A DNA stretch of 64,000 bases from Alphaproteobacteria bacterium (GTDB taxonomy: Bacteria > Pseudomonadota > Alphaproteobacteria > Rhizobiales > Xanthobacteraceae), in assembly GCA_016869215.1 (NCBI GenBank), contig VGEP01000017.1, positions 24,988 to 88,987 of the forward strand, written 5' to 3'. This document shows positions 9,273 through 17,376 of this stretch, piece after piece. The notes beneath the pieces are model-generated. The model did not search any database. It was not told the DNA's origin and saw only the letters and a program-made list of their open reading frames with translations. How positions within the stretch are numbered: the first letter of the stretch is position 1; each line of letters starts with the position of its first letter. A program made the translations under genes and the position numbers.

Positions 9273-9428
9273 TGGGAACCCTCGTAACGGCCGCGGCCGC
9301 GCGCCGCATGTCCTTTATGCACAATCGGTGTCTTGATCGCCAAGATTAAAAGACTAAAAGACTAATTTTATAGCATAACTGATCTGTGCTTGGGCCTTAG
9401 CGACGGCCTCGGCAATCGGAGGAGGCCT
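9273..9428. promoter_or_regulatory. divergent AT-rich promoter region
   Basis: This 156-bp gap separates the enolase-superfamily gene from the Bug gene. Its core (9345-9378) is unusually AT-rich and contains a direct repeat of AAAAGACTA (start 9350) followed by ATAGCATA at 9370-9377. The same ATAGCATA octamer occurs at 14795-14802, in the other Bug promoter region of the island. It could be an operator for the GntR regulator at 13153-13905, but an 8-mer match is weak evidence. Confidence 0.35.
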
Positions 9429-10391
9429 ATGAAGTCAATCGCCGCATGGATTTGCGCAGCCGTGGCGGCTGTCGCGGTCAACTGTTCCGTGTCGGCCGAC
9501 ACGTATCCGTCCCGGGCCACCCGAATGATCGTGCCTTATGCGGCCGGTGGTCCCACCGATCTCGCGGCGCGGAAACTTGCCGATCTGTTGGGTCCTCGTC
9601 TCGGGCAGCCGGTGGTTGTCGAGAATCGCGGCGGCGGCGGCGGTATTCCGGGAACCGAAGCGGTCGCTGCTGCAGCGCCGGACGGTTACACCTTGCTGGT
9701 CGGTGCAACCGGTCCGCTGGTTGTGAGCCCGTCGGTCAGAACGTTGCGCTACGACGTCAACAAGGACCTGCAGCCCATCGCCGAAATTTGGCGCTCGTCG
9801 CAATTGCTCGCCGCTCATCCGAAAGTCGGGGTAAAGACGTTTGCCGAGTTCGTGGATCACGCGAGAAAAAATCCCGGAAAGCTGACTATCGGCACGGCCG
9901 GTATCGGAACTCTTCCTCATCTCCTGCTCGAACTCGTGAACATGGAAGCCGGCGTCAAGTTGGTGCATGTGCCATATCGCGGTACGGCCGCGGTGCTGCC
10001 GAATGCGCTTGGCGGCCAGATCGATGCGATCATCGGCGACGTTGCGGTTATTGCGCCCAACGTTCGATCGGGGGCATTGGTCCCGATTGCCGTCACTGCG
10101 CCAGAACGTTCGACGTTGCTGCCGGACGTTCCCACTGTGGCTGAATCCCGGTACCCTAAATTGGTCGCGGAAAGCTGGTATGGACTAATGGCTCCGGCGG
10201 GGGTGCCGCAAGATGTGATGAAGAAGCTCGTGCCAGCGGTGCAGGCCGCGCTCGCCGATCCTTCCTTCCTGGAGGCACTGAAGTCGCAAGGTGCGACAGT
10301 GGTTGCAAATTCCCCGGAAAAATTCGGCGCGCATATCAGGAGTGAAACCGAAAAATGGGGCCCGGTCGCGCGGGCCGCAGGATTGAAGTAG
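9429..10391 (+). CDS. Bug/TctC-type tripartite tricarboxylate receptor
   Basis: Predicted 320 residues. The start is fixed by a GGAGGAGG ribosome-binding site about 5 bases before the ATG. A Sec signal peptide of about 23 residues (cleavage near VSA-DTYP) precedes the Bug fold, with IVPYAAGGPTDLAAR, VVENRGGGGG and PDGYTLL, all hallmark family segments. Bug proteins bind small carboxylates in the periplasm. No TctA/TctB membrane genes are in the window, as is common for the expanded Bug family. Probably the first gene of a co-directional set running to the crotonase at 12289. Confidence 0.9.
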   Translation: MKSIAAWICAAVAAVAVNCSVSADTYPSRATRMIVPYAAGGPTDLAARKLADLLGPRLGQPVVVENRGGGGGIPGTEAVAAAAPDGYTLLVGATGPLVVSPSVRTLRYDVNKDLQPIAEIWRSSQLLAAHPKVGVKTFAEFVDHARKNPGKLTIGTAGIGTLPHLLLELVNMEAGVKLVHVPYRGTAAVLPNALGGQIDAIIGDVAVIAPNVRSGALVPIAVTAPERSTLLPDVPTVAESRYPKLVAESWYGLMAPAGVPQDVMKKLVPAVQAALADPSFLEALKSQGATVVANSPEKFGAHIRSETEKWGPVARAAGLK

Positions 10392-10426
10392 TTGCGGCGG
10401 TCGCGGCGCCAGGCGGGGTACGTCAA

Positions 10427-11626
10427 ATGGCCGGTCCGCTGTCACACGTGCGCGTCCTCGATCTGAGCCGCATCATGGCGGGTCCGTGGTGCGGCCAGGT
10501 GCTGGCCGATCTCGGGGCGGATGTCATCAAGGTGGAGCGTCCAGGCGTTGGCGACGACACGCGCGCCTGGGGTCCACCGTTTCTGCGCGACCGGTCCGGC
10601 GAGCCCACTCGCGAGGCCGGCTACTACCTTTCGGTCAACCGCGGCAAGCGTTCGATCACGCTCGACCTCGATAAGGCAGAGGGGCAGGCCGTTGTACGAG
10701 CGCTTGCGGCACGCTCCGACATCGTGCTGGAAAACTTCAAGGCCGGAACGCTGAAACGCTTCGGCCTCGACTACCAGAGCTTCAAGGCGGTGAACCCGCG
10801 CATCATCTACTGCTCGATCACCGGCTTCGGGCAAACAGGGCCGAAGCGCGACGCGGCCGCCTACGATTTCATGATCCAGGCCATGGGAGGCCTGATGAGC
10901 GTCACCGGCGAACGCGACGGAATGCCTGGTGCCGGGCCGCAGAAGGTCGGCGTCCCGATCGTCGATCTGATGACCGGCATGTATGCCGCGGTGGGCGTGC
11001 TGGCGGCTCTGGCGCGCCGGGAACGGACCAGCGACGGCGACTATATCGACCTTGCGATGCTGGATGTGCAGGCCGCCTTCCTCGCCAACCAGGCGATGAA
11101 TTGGCTCGCCTCGGGCAATACGCCCAAGCGCGGCGGCAATCGGCATCCGAACATCCAGCCACAGGACGTATTTCCCTGCGCCGACGGCTTTGTCGCGTTG
11201 GCGGTGGGCAATGACGGGCAGTTCGACAAGCTCGCCAACATTCTCGGCCGCGATGAGTGGTCCGCCGACGAGAGATTTGCAACCAACCCCGCCCGAGTCC
11301 GCAATCATTCGCAGCTCGACCCGCTGCTGCGCGAGGAATTCGCCAAGCGTCCGCGCGCCGATCTAGTGGCTGCGCTCGAACATGCCGGCGTCCCTTGTTC
11401 GCCGATCAACACGGTGCCTGAGGTATTTGCCGAGCCGCAGATCGTGCATCGTCAAATGCTGCGCGATCTGCCGCATCCGACGGCCGGGACAGTGCCGCAA
11501 GTGGTCAGCCCGCTGAATTTCACCAATGCCCCGCTGGCCTTCGACCGCGCGCCGCCGCTGCTCGGTCAGCACACCGAAGAGCTTCTGCGCGAACTCGGGC
11601 TGGGGTCCGCGGGCGAACGAGAATGA
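10427..11626 (+). CDS. family III CoA-transferase (CaiB/BaiF)
   Basis: Predicted 399 residues. The N-terminal Rossmann part carries LDLSRIMAGPWCGQVLADLGADVIKVE, and IVDLMTGMYA supplies the predicted catalytic Asp180, which forms the aspartyl-CoA anhydride in formyl-CoA and related transferases. It would move CoA from a donor thioester to a carboxylic acid, activating the acid for further breakdown. The substrate is unknown; the neighbouring Bug receptor, CMD-like protein and crotonase suggest a route in which an imported acid is first converted to its CoA ester. The start 36 bases after the Bug stop fits operon spacing. Confidence 0.88.
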   Translation: MAGPLSHVRVLDLSRIMAGPWCGQVLADLGADVIKVERPGVGDDTRAWGPPFLRDRSGEPTREAGYYLSVNRGKRSITLDLDKAEGQAVVRALAARSDIVLENFKAGTLKRFGLDYQSFKAVNPRIIYCSITGFGQTGPKRDAAAYDFMIQAMGGLMSVTGERDGMPGAGPQKVGVPIVDLMTGMYAAVGVLAALARRERTSDGDYIDLAMLDVQAAFLANQAMNWLASGNTPKRGGNRHPNIQPQDVFPCADGFVALAVGNDGQFDKLANILGRDEWSADERFATNPARVRNHSQLDPLLREEFAKRPRADLVAALEHAGVPCSPINTVPEVFAEPQIVHRQMLRDLPHPTAGTVPQVVSPLNFTNAPLAFDRAPPLLGQHTEELLRELGLGSAGERE

Positions 11627-11633
11627 GCATGTC

Positions 11634-12245
11634 ATGACGCGTCTGAATCTGCCCTCCGTCGAGGAGATGAGTGACGAGCAGCGCAAAGTCCATGACGAAA
11701 TCGTCAACGGCGTGCGCGGCCGGCTGGTCGGTCCGTTGCGCGCCGTGATTCACAGTCCCGATCTGGCGCGGCGATGGTCGAAGCTTGGAGAGTATTTGCG
11801 CTTCTCCACCACGCTACCGAAGAAGCTCAATGAACTCGCCATTATCGTGACGGGGAGGCGTTGGAACAGCCAGCTCGAGTTTCTTATCCACTCAGAGGCG
11901 GCCAGGGCTGCGGGTCTGAATCCCGCGGTCGTCGAGGCGATCCGACTGGCCGAGGCGCCGCGCTTCACCTCGGAGCCCGAGGCGGAGGTGTATGAATTCA
12001 CCCGGCAGCTACAGCAGACCGGCACGGTAGAGCCATCGGTACATGCGGCGGTGACCGCGCGATGGGGCGAGCGAGGCATCGTGGAGCTTACGGGCGTGAT
12101 CGGCTACTACACGATGGTTTCAATGACGCTCAATGCGCACGAGATTCCGCTGCCCGACGGGGCAAGTCCCCCGCTCGCGCTGCCACCCGGCGGGGGGCTG
12201 ACGACTTTGCCGGCGTGCACGCGCGTCGCTTCCATGACGCAGTGA
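11634..12245 (+). CDS. carboxymuconolactone decarboxylase-family protein
   Basis: Predicted 203 residues, starting 7 bases after the CoA-transferase stop. The core ELAIIVTGRRWNSQLEFLIHSEAARAAGL is the conserved helical hairpin of the CMD family; the position that holds a CxxC pair in AhpD-type members has no cysteines here, so a peroxidase role is unlikely. Related proteins of this length accompany CoA-transferases in uncharacterised catabolic clusters. True PcaC decarboxylases are shorter, near 130 residues. Activity is therefore open. Confidence 0.75.
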   Translation: MTRLNLPSVEEMSDEQRKVHDEIVNGVRGRLVGPLRAVIHSPDLARRWSKLGEYLRFSTTLPKKLNELAIIVTGRRWNSQLEFLIHSEAARAAGLNPAVVEAIRLAEAPRFTSEPEAEVYEFTRQLQQTGTVEPSVHAAVTARWGERGIVELTGVIGYYTMVSMTLNAHEIPLPDGASPPLALPPGGGLTTLPACTRVASMTQ

Positions 12246-12288
12246 CCGGCATATTCCGATGCGCCGATGAATGGTGAGGACCGTTGCG

Positions 12289-13059
12289 ATGGCCAATTCC
12301 TACGAGTGCTTCAAGGTGGAGGTCGCCGACCATGTCGCGATCGTCTCCATTGCTAGACCCCCGGTGAACGCGCAGAACCGCCGCTTTCGCGAGGAGATCG
12401 TCGCGATTTTCGACGATTTGAGCGATCGCCGCGACGTCCGCGCGGTCGTGCTGACCGGCGAAGGCAAGACCTTTTCGGCGGGCGCCGACCTGAAGGAACG
12501 TCCGTCGCTCGACGAGGCTGGCGCCTATCCGCGCCATAACCGACTGGTGCGCGAGAGCTTCAATGTCGTGTTGGAATGCGAGAAGCCGGTCATTGCGGCA
12601 ATCAACGGCGCGGCAATCGGGGCTGGTTGCGTGCTGGCGCTATGCTGCGACATTCTGGTGGCGGGCGAGAGCGGTTACTTCGCCATGGCCGAGGTGGATG
12701 TCGGGCTGGCCGGCGGCGTCAGTCATGTGCGCCGCTTCTTTCGCGAATCGGACGCGAGGCTTCTGATCTACACGGCACGCCGCGTTTTCGGCGCGGAGCT
12801 GTTGCGGATGGGCGTGGTATCCGCCTGCGTGGCGGACGATGCGCTGTTGCCGACGGCGCGCGGTATCGCGCTCGAAATCGCAGGCAAGAGTCCGCTCGCC
12901 GTGCGCGCCGCCAAGCGCTCTTTCAACGTGACCGAAGGACTGCCATTGCGCGACGCCTATCGCTTCGAGCAGTCGCAGACCGTGGCGCTTGCGACCAGCG
13001 ACGAGACCAAGGAGGCGCAGCGCGCCTTCGCCGAAAAGCGCAAACCGGTGTTCAAATAG
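12289..13059 (+). CDS. enoyl-CoA hydratase/isomerase (crotonase) family
   Basis: Predicted 256 residues; the ATG at 12289 is preferred over the in-frame ATG at 12271 because GGTGAGGA lies 8 bases before it. Crotonase features are FSAGADLKE (oxyanion-hole strand, residues 62-70) and INGAAIGAGCVLALCCDILVA, the second oxyanion segment. A glutamate is present at 135 (MAEVDVGLAGG), but the exact catalytic arrangement cannot be assigned. It probably acts on the CoA ester made by the upstream transferase, by hydration, isomerisation or hydrolysis. It is the last gene of the receptor-led set. Confidence 0.85.
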   Translation: MANSYECFKVEVADHVAIVSIARPPVNAQNRRFREEIVAIFDDLSDRRDVRAVVLTGEGKTFSAGADLKERPSLDEAGAYPRHNRLVRESFNVVLECEKPVIAAINGAAIGAGCVLALCCDILVAGESGYFAMAEVDVGLAGGVSHVRRFFRESDARLLIYTARRVFGAELLRMGVVSACVADDALLPTARGIALEIAGKSPLAVRAAKRSFNVTEGLPLRDAYRFEQSQTVALATSDETKEAQRAFAEKRKPVFK

Positions 13060-13152
13060 CTCACTCCGGGCCCTGTGAAACTGGAGGAAAAGAGGCTCGC
13101 GGTTGAGCAGCGGCGATGCGCGGCCGCGCCGGACTGCCGTCGCCGGGCTTGC

Positions 13153-13905
13153 CTATTTCAGCTTTATGTCGATGCGAACTTGATCGCCGCGATAGAGCCC
13201 TTCGCCGATGAAGACCAGGCAGCCCGAGCGGTCAACGACCGAGCGATACACGCACGCAATCGGCGCGTTGAGGGGCAGGTTCAGCGCCTGCGCGGTCTCG
13301 AGGTCCGCGGCGCCTATCGTCAGGCTTTGCCGCGCGTCCTTGATCTTCATGCCGGGAATGTCGGCGATCAACCGCAGCGCTGTCTTGCTTTCAAACAGCG
13401 CGCGCGTCATGCCCCGGCTGATCCGCTCGTCGAAGTAGAGATCGCCCAGCAGGAAAGGCACTCCGGTGCGTGAATGGCGGCGGCGCAGCCGCCGGTACGA
13501 CGGGGCAAGCTTGCCGATGGAATGGGGAACCTTTGACGGCATCTGGCCGCGCTCGTCGGACAGAAGCTCGATCTTGGCGCCTGCCCGCGACATCAACATG
13601 CCGGACCAATCGGTCGCGACCTCGCACCATAGCTGCTCGTTGGCCTGCGCCTTCACAAAGGTGCCCTTCGCGCGATGACGCTCGATCAGTCCCTCCGAAT
13701 CGAGTTGCCCCAGTGCCTGACGGATGGTGGCGCGGGCGACGCCGCATTCTTCGGCGAGATCTTCGACGGTCGGAATTTGCTGGCCCGCACTCCACTGTCC
13801 AGCCTGAATGCGGCGGCGGAACAGGCTCGCAAGCTGGATATAGCGCGAGACGGCGCTGCGGCTGAAATCGACACCGCTTTGCCGCGTCAGGGCTTTGGGC
13901 GCCAT
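13153..13905 (-). CDS. GntR-family transcriptional regulator with UTRA domain
   Basis: Predicted 250 residues. The winged helix-turn-helix spans about residues 20-85, with GQQIPTVEDLAEECGVARATIRQALGQLDSEGLIERHRAKGTFV, the classic GntR pattern. The C-terminal UTRA effector-binding domain of the HutC type follows and ends FIGEGLYRGDQVRIDIKL. Such proteins usually repress neighbouring catabolic genes until a pathway metabolite binds. It lies between the receptor-led set and the GST gene and is a good candidate controller of the island. Confidence 0.88.
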   Translation of the reverse strand: MAPKALTRQSGVDFSRSAVSRYIQLASLFRRRIQAGQWSAGQQIPTVEDLAEECGVARATIRQALGQLDSEGLIERHRAKGTFVKAQANEQLWCEVATDWSGMLMSRAGAKIELLSDERGQMPSKVPHSIGKLAPSYRRLRRRHSRTGVPFLLGDLYFDERISRGMTRALFESKTALRLIADIPGMKIKDARQSLTIGAADLETAQALNLPLNAPIACVYRSVVDRSGCLVFIGEGLYRGDQVRIDIKLK

Positions 13906-14075
13906 CCGGCTCTCCTCGATCGGTACTGGTTCCGGCGGCGGTCCTTGCGCCGCCGCTTCGTATCCATCCGCCGCAATACGCAGTCAAGCGCACACCATCG
14001 ATCTGGGACCGCATCGCGATCGAGTCCGGGCGGGAAGGAGGGCGGCACGATCTGCATCTTGGAATCTAGAGCTGC

Positions 14076-14693
14076 TTAGGAATCGTCCACCGCTTCAGTG
14101 GCGCGGAACGACGGTCGGGCCGCGACGGTCGCGTGCCATGCGGCGAGCTTCGGGTGGTTGTCGCGCCACCGGTCGCCGGGCCAGCGGAAGTCGATGTAGG
14201 AAAGCGCGCAGCCGACCGCAATGTGTCCGATGGCGAATCGCGTTCGTTGGAGTGACGCGGCTTCGGCCTCAAGCGATTCCAGGGCCTTGGCGCGCTTGGT
14301 CGCGTATGCCGTGAGGTGCGGCTCGGATGGCGCCGGGCGGCTCAGTTCGTTCCGCCAAAGCAGCAGGAAATCGAGCATGCCGTCGCCGAGCGCCTGCCAA
14401 CGGAGCGCGGTGAGCCGTTCCGCCATTTCGCTGGGAAACAGCTTCGGGCCATTGTGCAGGCTATCGAAGTATTCACCGATCACCGGTGAGTCGTAGATCA
14501 CCGTGCCGTCGGGCAGCACCAGTGTCGGCAATTTGGACAGTGGGTTGTCGCGCATCAGCAGCTCATGCGGCTTCGTGGTCGCCGCGACGGTGCGGATACA
14601 GTCCAGGCGATCAACGAGGCCGAGCTCGTGCGCTACGATCATGACCTTGCGCACGAACGGCGAGCGCGGCGACCAGTGGAGCTTCATACGCAT
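14076..14693 (-). CDS. glutathione S-transferase family protein
   Basis: Predicted 205 residues, with two possible starts (ATG at 14693 or 14687). The N-terminal thioredoxin-like domain opens MKLHWSPRSPFVRKVMIVAHELGL, as in many proteobacterial GSTs, with a serine-rich first loop that may supply the catalytic hydroxyl. SKLPTLVLPDG and YDSPVIGEYFD contain the cis-Pro and glutathione-contact motifs. In a catabolic island a GST can act as a maleylacetoacetate-type isomerase or a dechlorinase, but nothing here selects between these. Confidence 0.82.
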   Translation of the reverse strand: MRMKLHWSPRSPFVRKVMIVAHELGLVDRLDCIRTVAATTKPHELLMRDNPLSKLPTLVLPDGTVIYDSPVIGEYFDSLHNGPKLFPSEMAERLTALRWQALGDGMLDFLLLWRNELSRPAPSEPHLTAYATKRAKALESLEAEAASLQRTRFAIGHIAVGCALSYIDFRWPGDRWRDNHPKLAAWHATVAARPSFRATEAVDDS

Positions 14694-14965
14694 GGCAAGT
14701 TCCAAAAAATGCTCGCGAATGTTGCGGCTGCGTCGCCGCGATACGATAGCCGGAGGCTTCGAGCCTGACGCCCATCGATCCAGTTTAAGAGATAATAGCA
14801 TAGATGATTAGCTTTTGTGTCGGACTCCTGATAGGCTGAACGAGGGACCGCGTGCCGGTGGCGGGGATTGCTCCAGAATTATCCACGACGCCAATTCTAC
14901 GCGAGCCTCAACTTGGTGTCGTTGAGCGAATCCGAGTGCATGGTCGGCACAATGGGAGGATGGCG

Positions 14966-15934
14966 ATGAAATTGCGAATGCGGATTGCTTGTCTGACCGG
15001 GCTGTTGCTGCTGCCGGTGGCCGCGGCGGCCCAGGACTTTCCGAACCAGCCGATCAGGTACGTCGTGCCGTTCCCTGCCGGCGGCCCGGCCGACACCATG
15101 AGCCGCGTGCTGGTGGAGACGATGTCGAAGGTGATCGGCCAGACCATCGTGATCGAGACCCGGTCGGGCGCGGGCGGCATGACGGGAGTCGCCTCGGTCG
15201 CCAAGTCCGATCCCAACGGCTACACCATCGGCATCGCAGCGTCGAGCGCACTGGCCATGAACGTCAGCCTGCGCAAAGACATGCCATTCCACCCACTCAA
15301 GGATCTCGCCCTTATCACGCAACTTGTGTCGGTGCCGGAACTGCTGGTGGTGAACGAGAATGTGCCGGCGAAAACGCTCGCGGAACTGATCGCATTGGCG
15401 AAGGCGCAGCCCGGCAGGTTGACGTTTGCGTCGACCGGGGTCGGCGGCATGCCATACATGGCGATGGAGTTGCTCAAGCTCACCGCCAAGATCGACGTCG
15501 TGCACGTGCCTTACACCGGCGCGGCACCGGCGGTGAACAACCTCATCGGCGGTCACGTCCAAATGATGTTCGCCGACGTGCCCATCCTTCAAGGGCCGGT
15601 TCTGTCCGGCAAGCTGCGGGCGCTGGCGATCGGAAGCAAGACGCGCTATGCCGGCCTGCCCACGGTTCCGACCACTGCGGAGCTTGGTATGCCCGAGGTC
15701 GAGGCCGACAACTGGTACGGCCTGGTCGCTCCGATCAACACGCCGCAGCCGGTGCTCGCCAGGCTTCAGGCCGCCGCCGCCGAAGCGCTTCGCTCGCCGG
15801 AGGTCAAGGATCGGCTCGCCAAGCAGGGCGCGGTCGCCGTCGGCAATTCGTCCGCGGAATTCAAGTCCTATGTGACGCGAGAAATCGAGCGTTGGGCCCG
15901 GGTCATCAAGACTGCAGGCATCAAGCCCAATTGA
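14966..15934 (+). CDS. Bug/TctC-type tripartite tricarboxylate receptor (second copy)
   Basis: Predicted 322 residues. GGGAGG ends 6 bases before the ATG at 14966 (another ATG at 14960 is too close to it). The signal peptide ends near AAAAQDFPNQP, and the mature protein shows YVVPFPAGGPADTMSRVL, IETRSGAGGMTG and PNGYTIG. It belongs to the same family as the receptor at 9429-10391 but is clearly divergent from it, so the two probably bind different carboxylates. No membrane components are encoded nearby. Confidence 0.9.
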   Translation: MKLRMRIACLTGLLLLPVAAAAQDFPNQPIRYVVPFPAGGPADTMSRVLVETMSKVIGQTIVIETRSGAGGMTGVASVAKSDPNGYTIGIAASSALAMNVSLRKDMPFHPLKDLALITQLVSVPELLVVNENVPAKTLAELIALAKAQPGRLTFASTGVGGMPYMAMELLKLTAKIDVVHVPYTGAAPAVNNLIGGHVQMMFADVPILQGPVLSGKLRALAIGSKTRYAGLPTVPTTAELGMPEVEADNWYGLVAPINTPQPVLARLQAAAAEALRSPEVKDRLAKQGAVAVGNSSAEFKSYVTREIERWARVIKTAGIKPN

Positions 15935-15953
15935 GCGGCCGCGCTGGATGATT

Positions 15954-16838
15954 TCACACCACGTGCTCCCAGGCCGCCGGGATCAGCCGGTAGCCGGAGC
16001 CGGACCGGACCAAATGTGAGAAGCCGGGGAAATGCAGGTGCATCCCGGTCAGAAGCATCCGGTCGGTCGCCGCCATGTCGAACACCTTGCGGCGTGAGTC
16101 CGCCGCAAGATCCTTGTCAGTGTCGAAATCCATGCAGACTTCCGGGCGTGCGGTCTGAATCTCTGGCACGTGCACCGTATCGCCCCAGATCAGAAGCTGC
16201 TGGTTCCCTGAGCTGATCAGGTACGTGGTGTGGCCCGGTGTATGGCCCGGACGCGGGATGGCCGTCACGCCTGGGAACACTTCCTGCGTGTTTTTGAACA
16301 GACGCCAGCGATCCCGATATGGTGCTACCTGCTCGCGGCCGACCTGGAAAAACATCTTCTTTTCGCGCTCGCTGCCCTTCGCCATCTGCGCGTCGTCGAA
16401 CCAGTGCGCGGGCTCGTTCTCATGCATGACGAGCTCAGCCTTTGGAAAGAGCCGGGCGCCGGTCGCCGGGTCGCTCAGCGCCGAGGAATGGTCCGAGTGC
16501 ATGTGTGTCAGCAGCACGGCGTCGATGCTCGCCGGATCGACGCCGGCCGCTTTCAGGTTCTGGTGGCACTTGCCGGCCGTGCCGGCCGGGTAATAGCCTC
16601 CGCAACCGGTGTCGACCAACGCGAGCCGGCCAGCCGAATGGATGAGGAACGTGTTAACGGTCGTGCGTCGCGCGGGACGAAACGCTTCCGTCAGGATCTG
16701 GAGCGCATCGGCGTGACTGATGTTGCGCAGCACGTCGAGCGTGCCGTCCAGGAAGCCGTCGCCGATGGCCGTCACGACGATTTCGCCGACGCGATGATGA
16801 TAGACGGCGGGAGCTTGCTGTTTTGGAATGCTGGTCAC
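15954..16838 (-). CDS. metallo-beta-lactamase-fold hydrolase
   Basis: Predicted 294 residues. Zinc ligands are evident in THMHSDH (His112, His114, Asp116, His117), GHTPGH and WGDTVH. The layout resembles quorum-quenching lactonases and related MBL-fold hydrolases more than true beta-lactamases. No signal peptide, so cytoplasmic. Within this island a lactone or thioester hydrolase role would fit the enolase-superfamily and enol-lactonase-like neighbours. It is divergent from the DUF35 gene. Confidence 0.85.
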   Translation of the reverse strand: MTSIPKQQAPAVYHHRVGEIVVTAIGDGFLDGTLDVLRNISHADALQILTEAFRPARRTTVNTFLIHSAGRLALVDTGCGGYYPAGTAGKCHQNLKAAGVDPASIDAVLLTHMHSDHSSALSDPATGARLFPKAELVMHENEPAHWFDDAQMAKGSEREKKMFFQVGREQVAPYRDRWRLFKNTQEVFPGVTAIPRPGHTPGHTTYLISSGNQQLLIWGDTVHVPEIQTARPEVCMDFDTDKDLAADSRRKVFDMAATDRMLLTGMHLHFPGFSHLVRSGSGYRLIPAAWEHVV

Positions 16839-16986
16839 TGAGGCACCCTGTTACGGACTGGTACTATAAGTGGGACGGCGCGCTGTCGGCTCGAATTTTA
16901 GCGGCAACGCGGCTTCAGGCACAGGGTTGATCGCCGCCGACCGGCCCGCTTACAGTCGTTCCTTGCGAGCGACCACAAGGCGATCG

Positions 16987-17376
16987 ATGCAAATGTCGGG
17001 CAGTCCAAACTCACCCTTGGCAGTCTACCTCAATCATCTCTCGCGCGGCGAACTGGCGTACCAGTACAGTCCCAAGGTGCAGCGGGCCGTGTTCTATCCG
17101 CGCCTTGTCTGCCCATTCACGGGTAGCGACGAGCTTGAATGGCGCATCAGCGCCGGCCTCGGTACCGTTCATGCCACAACGGTCGTCCATCCAGCGGCGG
17201 GCGAGCCTTACAACGTTGCGCTGATCGACTGCGACGAGGGCTTCCGGTTGATGAGCCGCGTCGAGGATATTCCGCCAGACCAGGTGAGGATCGGCCTGCG
17301 CGTGCGCTTCCGTGTCCATAGGCCGGGGGGCGACGAGCCGCCAATGCCGGTGTTCACACCGGAGGAGGAAGCCTGA
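16987..17376 (+). CDS. DUF35/Zn-OB-fold protein with degenerate zinc ribbon
   Basis: Predicted 129 residues. The C-terminal half, with SAGLGTVHATTVVHPAAGEPYNVALIDCDEGFRLMSRV, is a clear DUF35 OB fold. The N-terminal rubredoxin-like ribbon keeps only Cys42 (LVCPFTGS); the other three expected cysteine positions are occupied by other residues. Family members bind a thiolase-like partner and shape its active site or channel acyl-CoA. The stop overlaps the start of the thiolase-like gene (TGATG), so the two are translationally coupled and probably form a complex. Confidence 0.82.
   Translation: MQMSGSPNSPLAVYLNHLSRGELAYQYSPKVQRAVFYPRLVCPFTGSDELEWRISAGLGTVHATTVVHPAAGEPYNVALIDCDEGFRLMSRVEDIPPDQVRIGLRVRFRVHRPGGDEPPMPVFTPEEEA

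Noticed and set aside
16839..16986. Operator in the divergent MBL-DUF35 gap
   Set aside because: No clear palindrome or match to the boxes near the Bug genes could be found.
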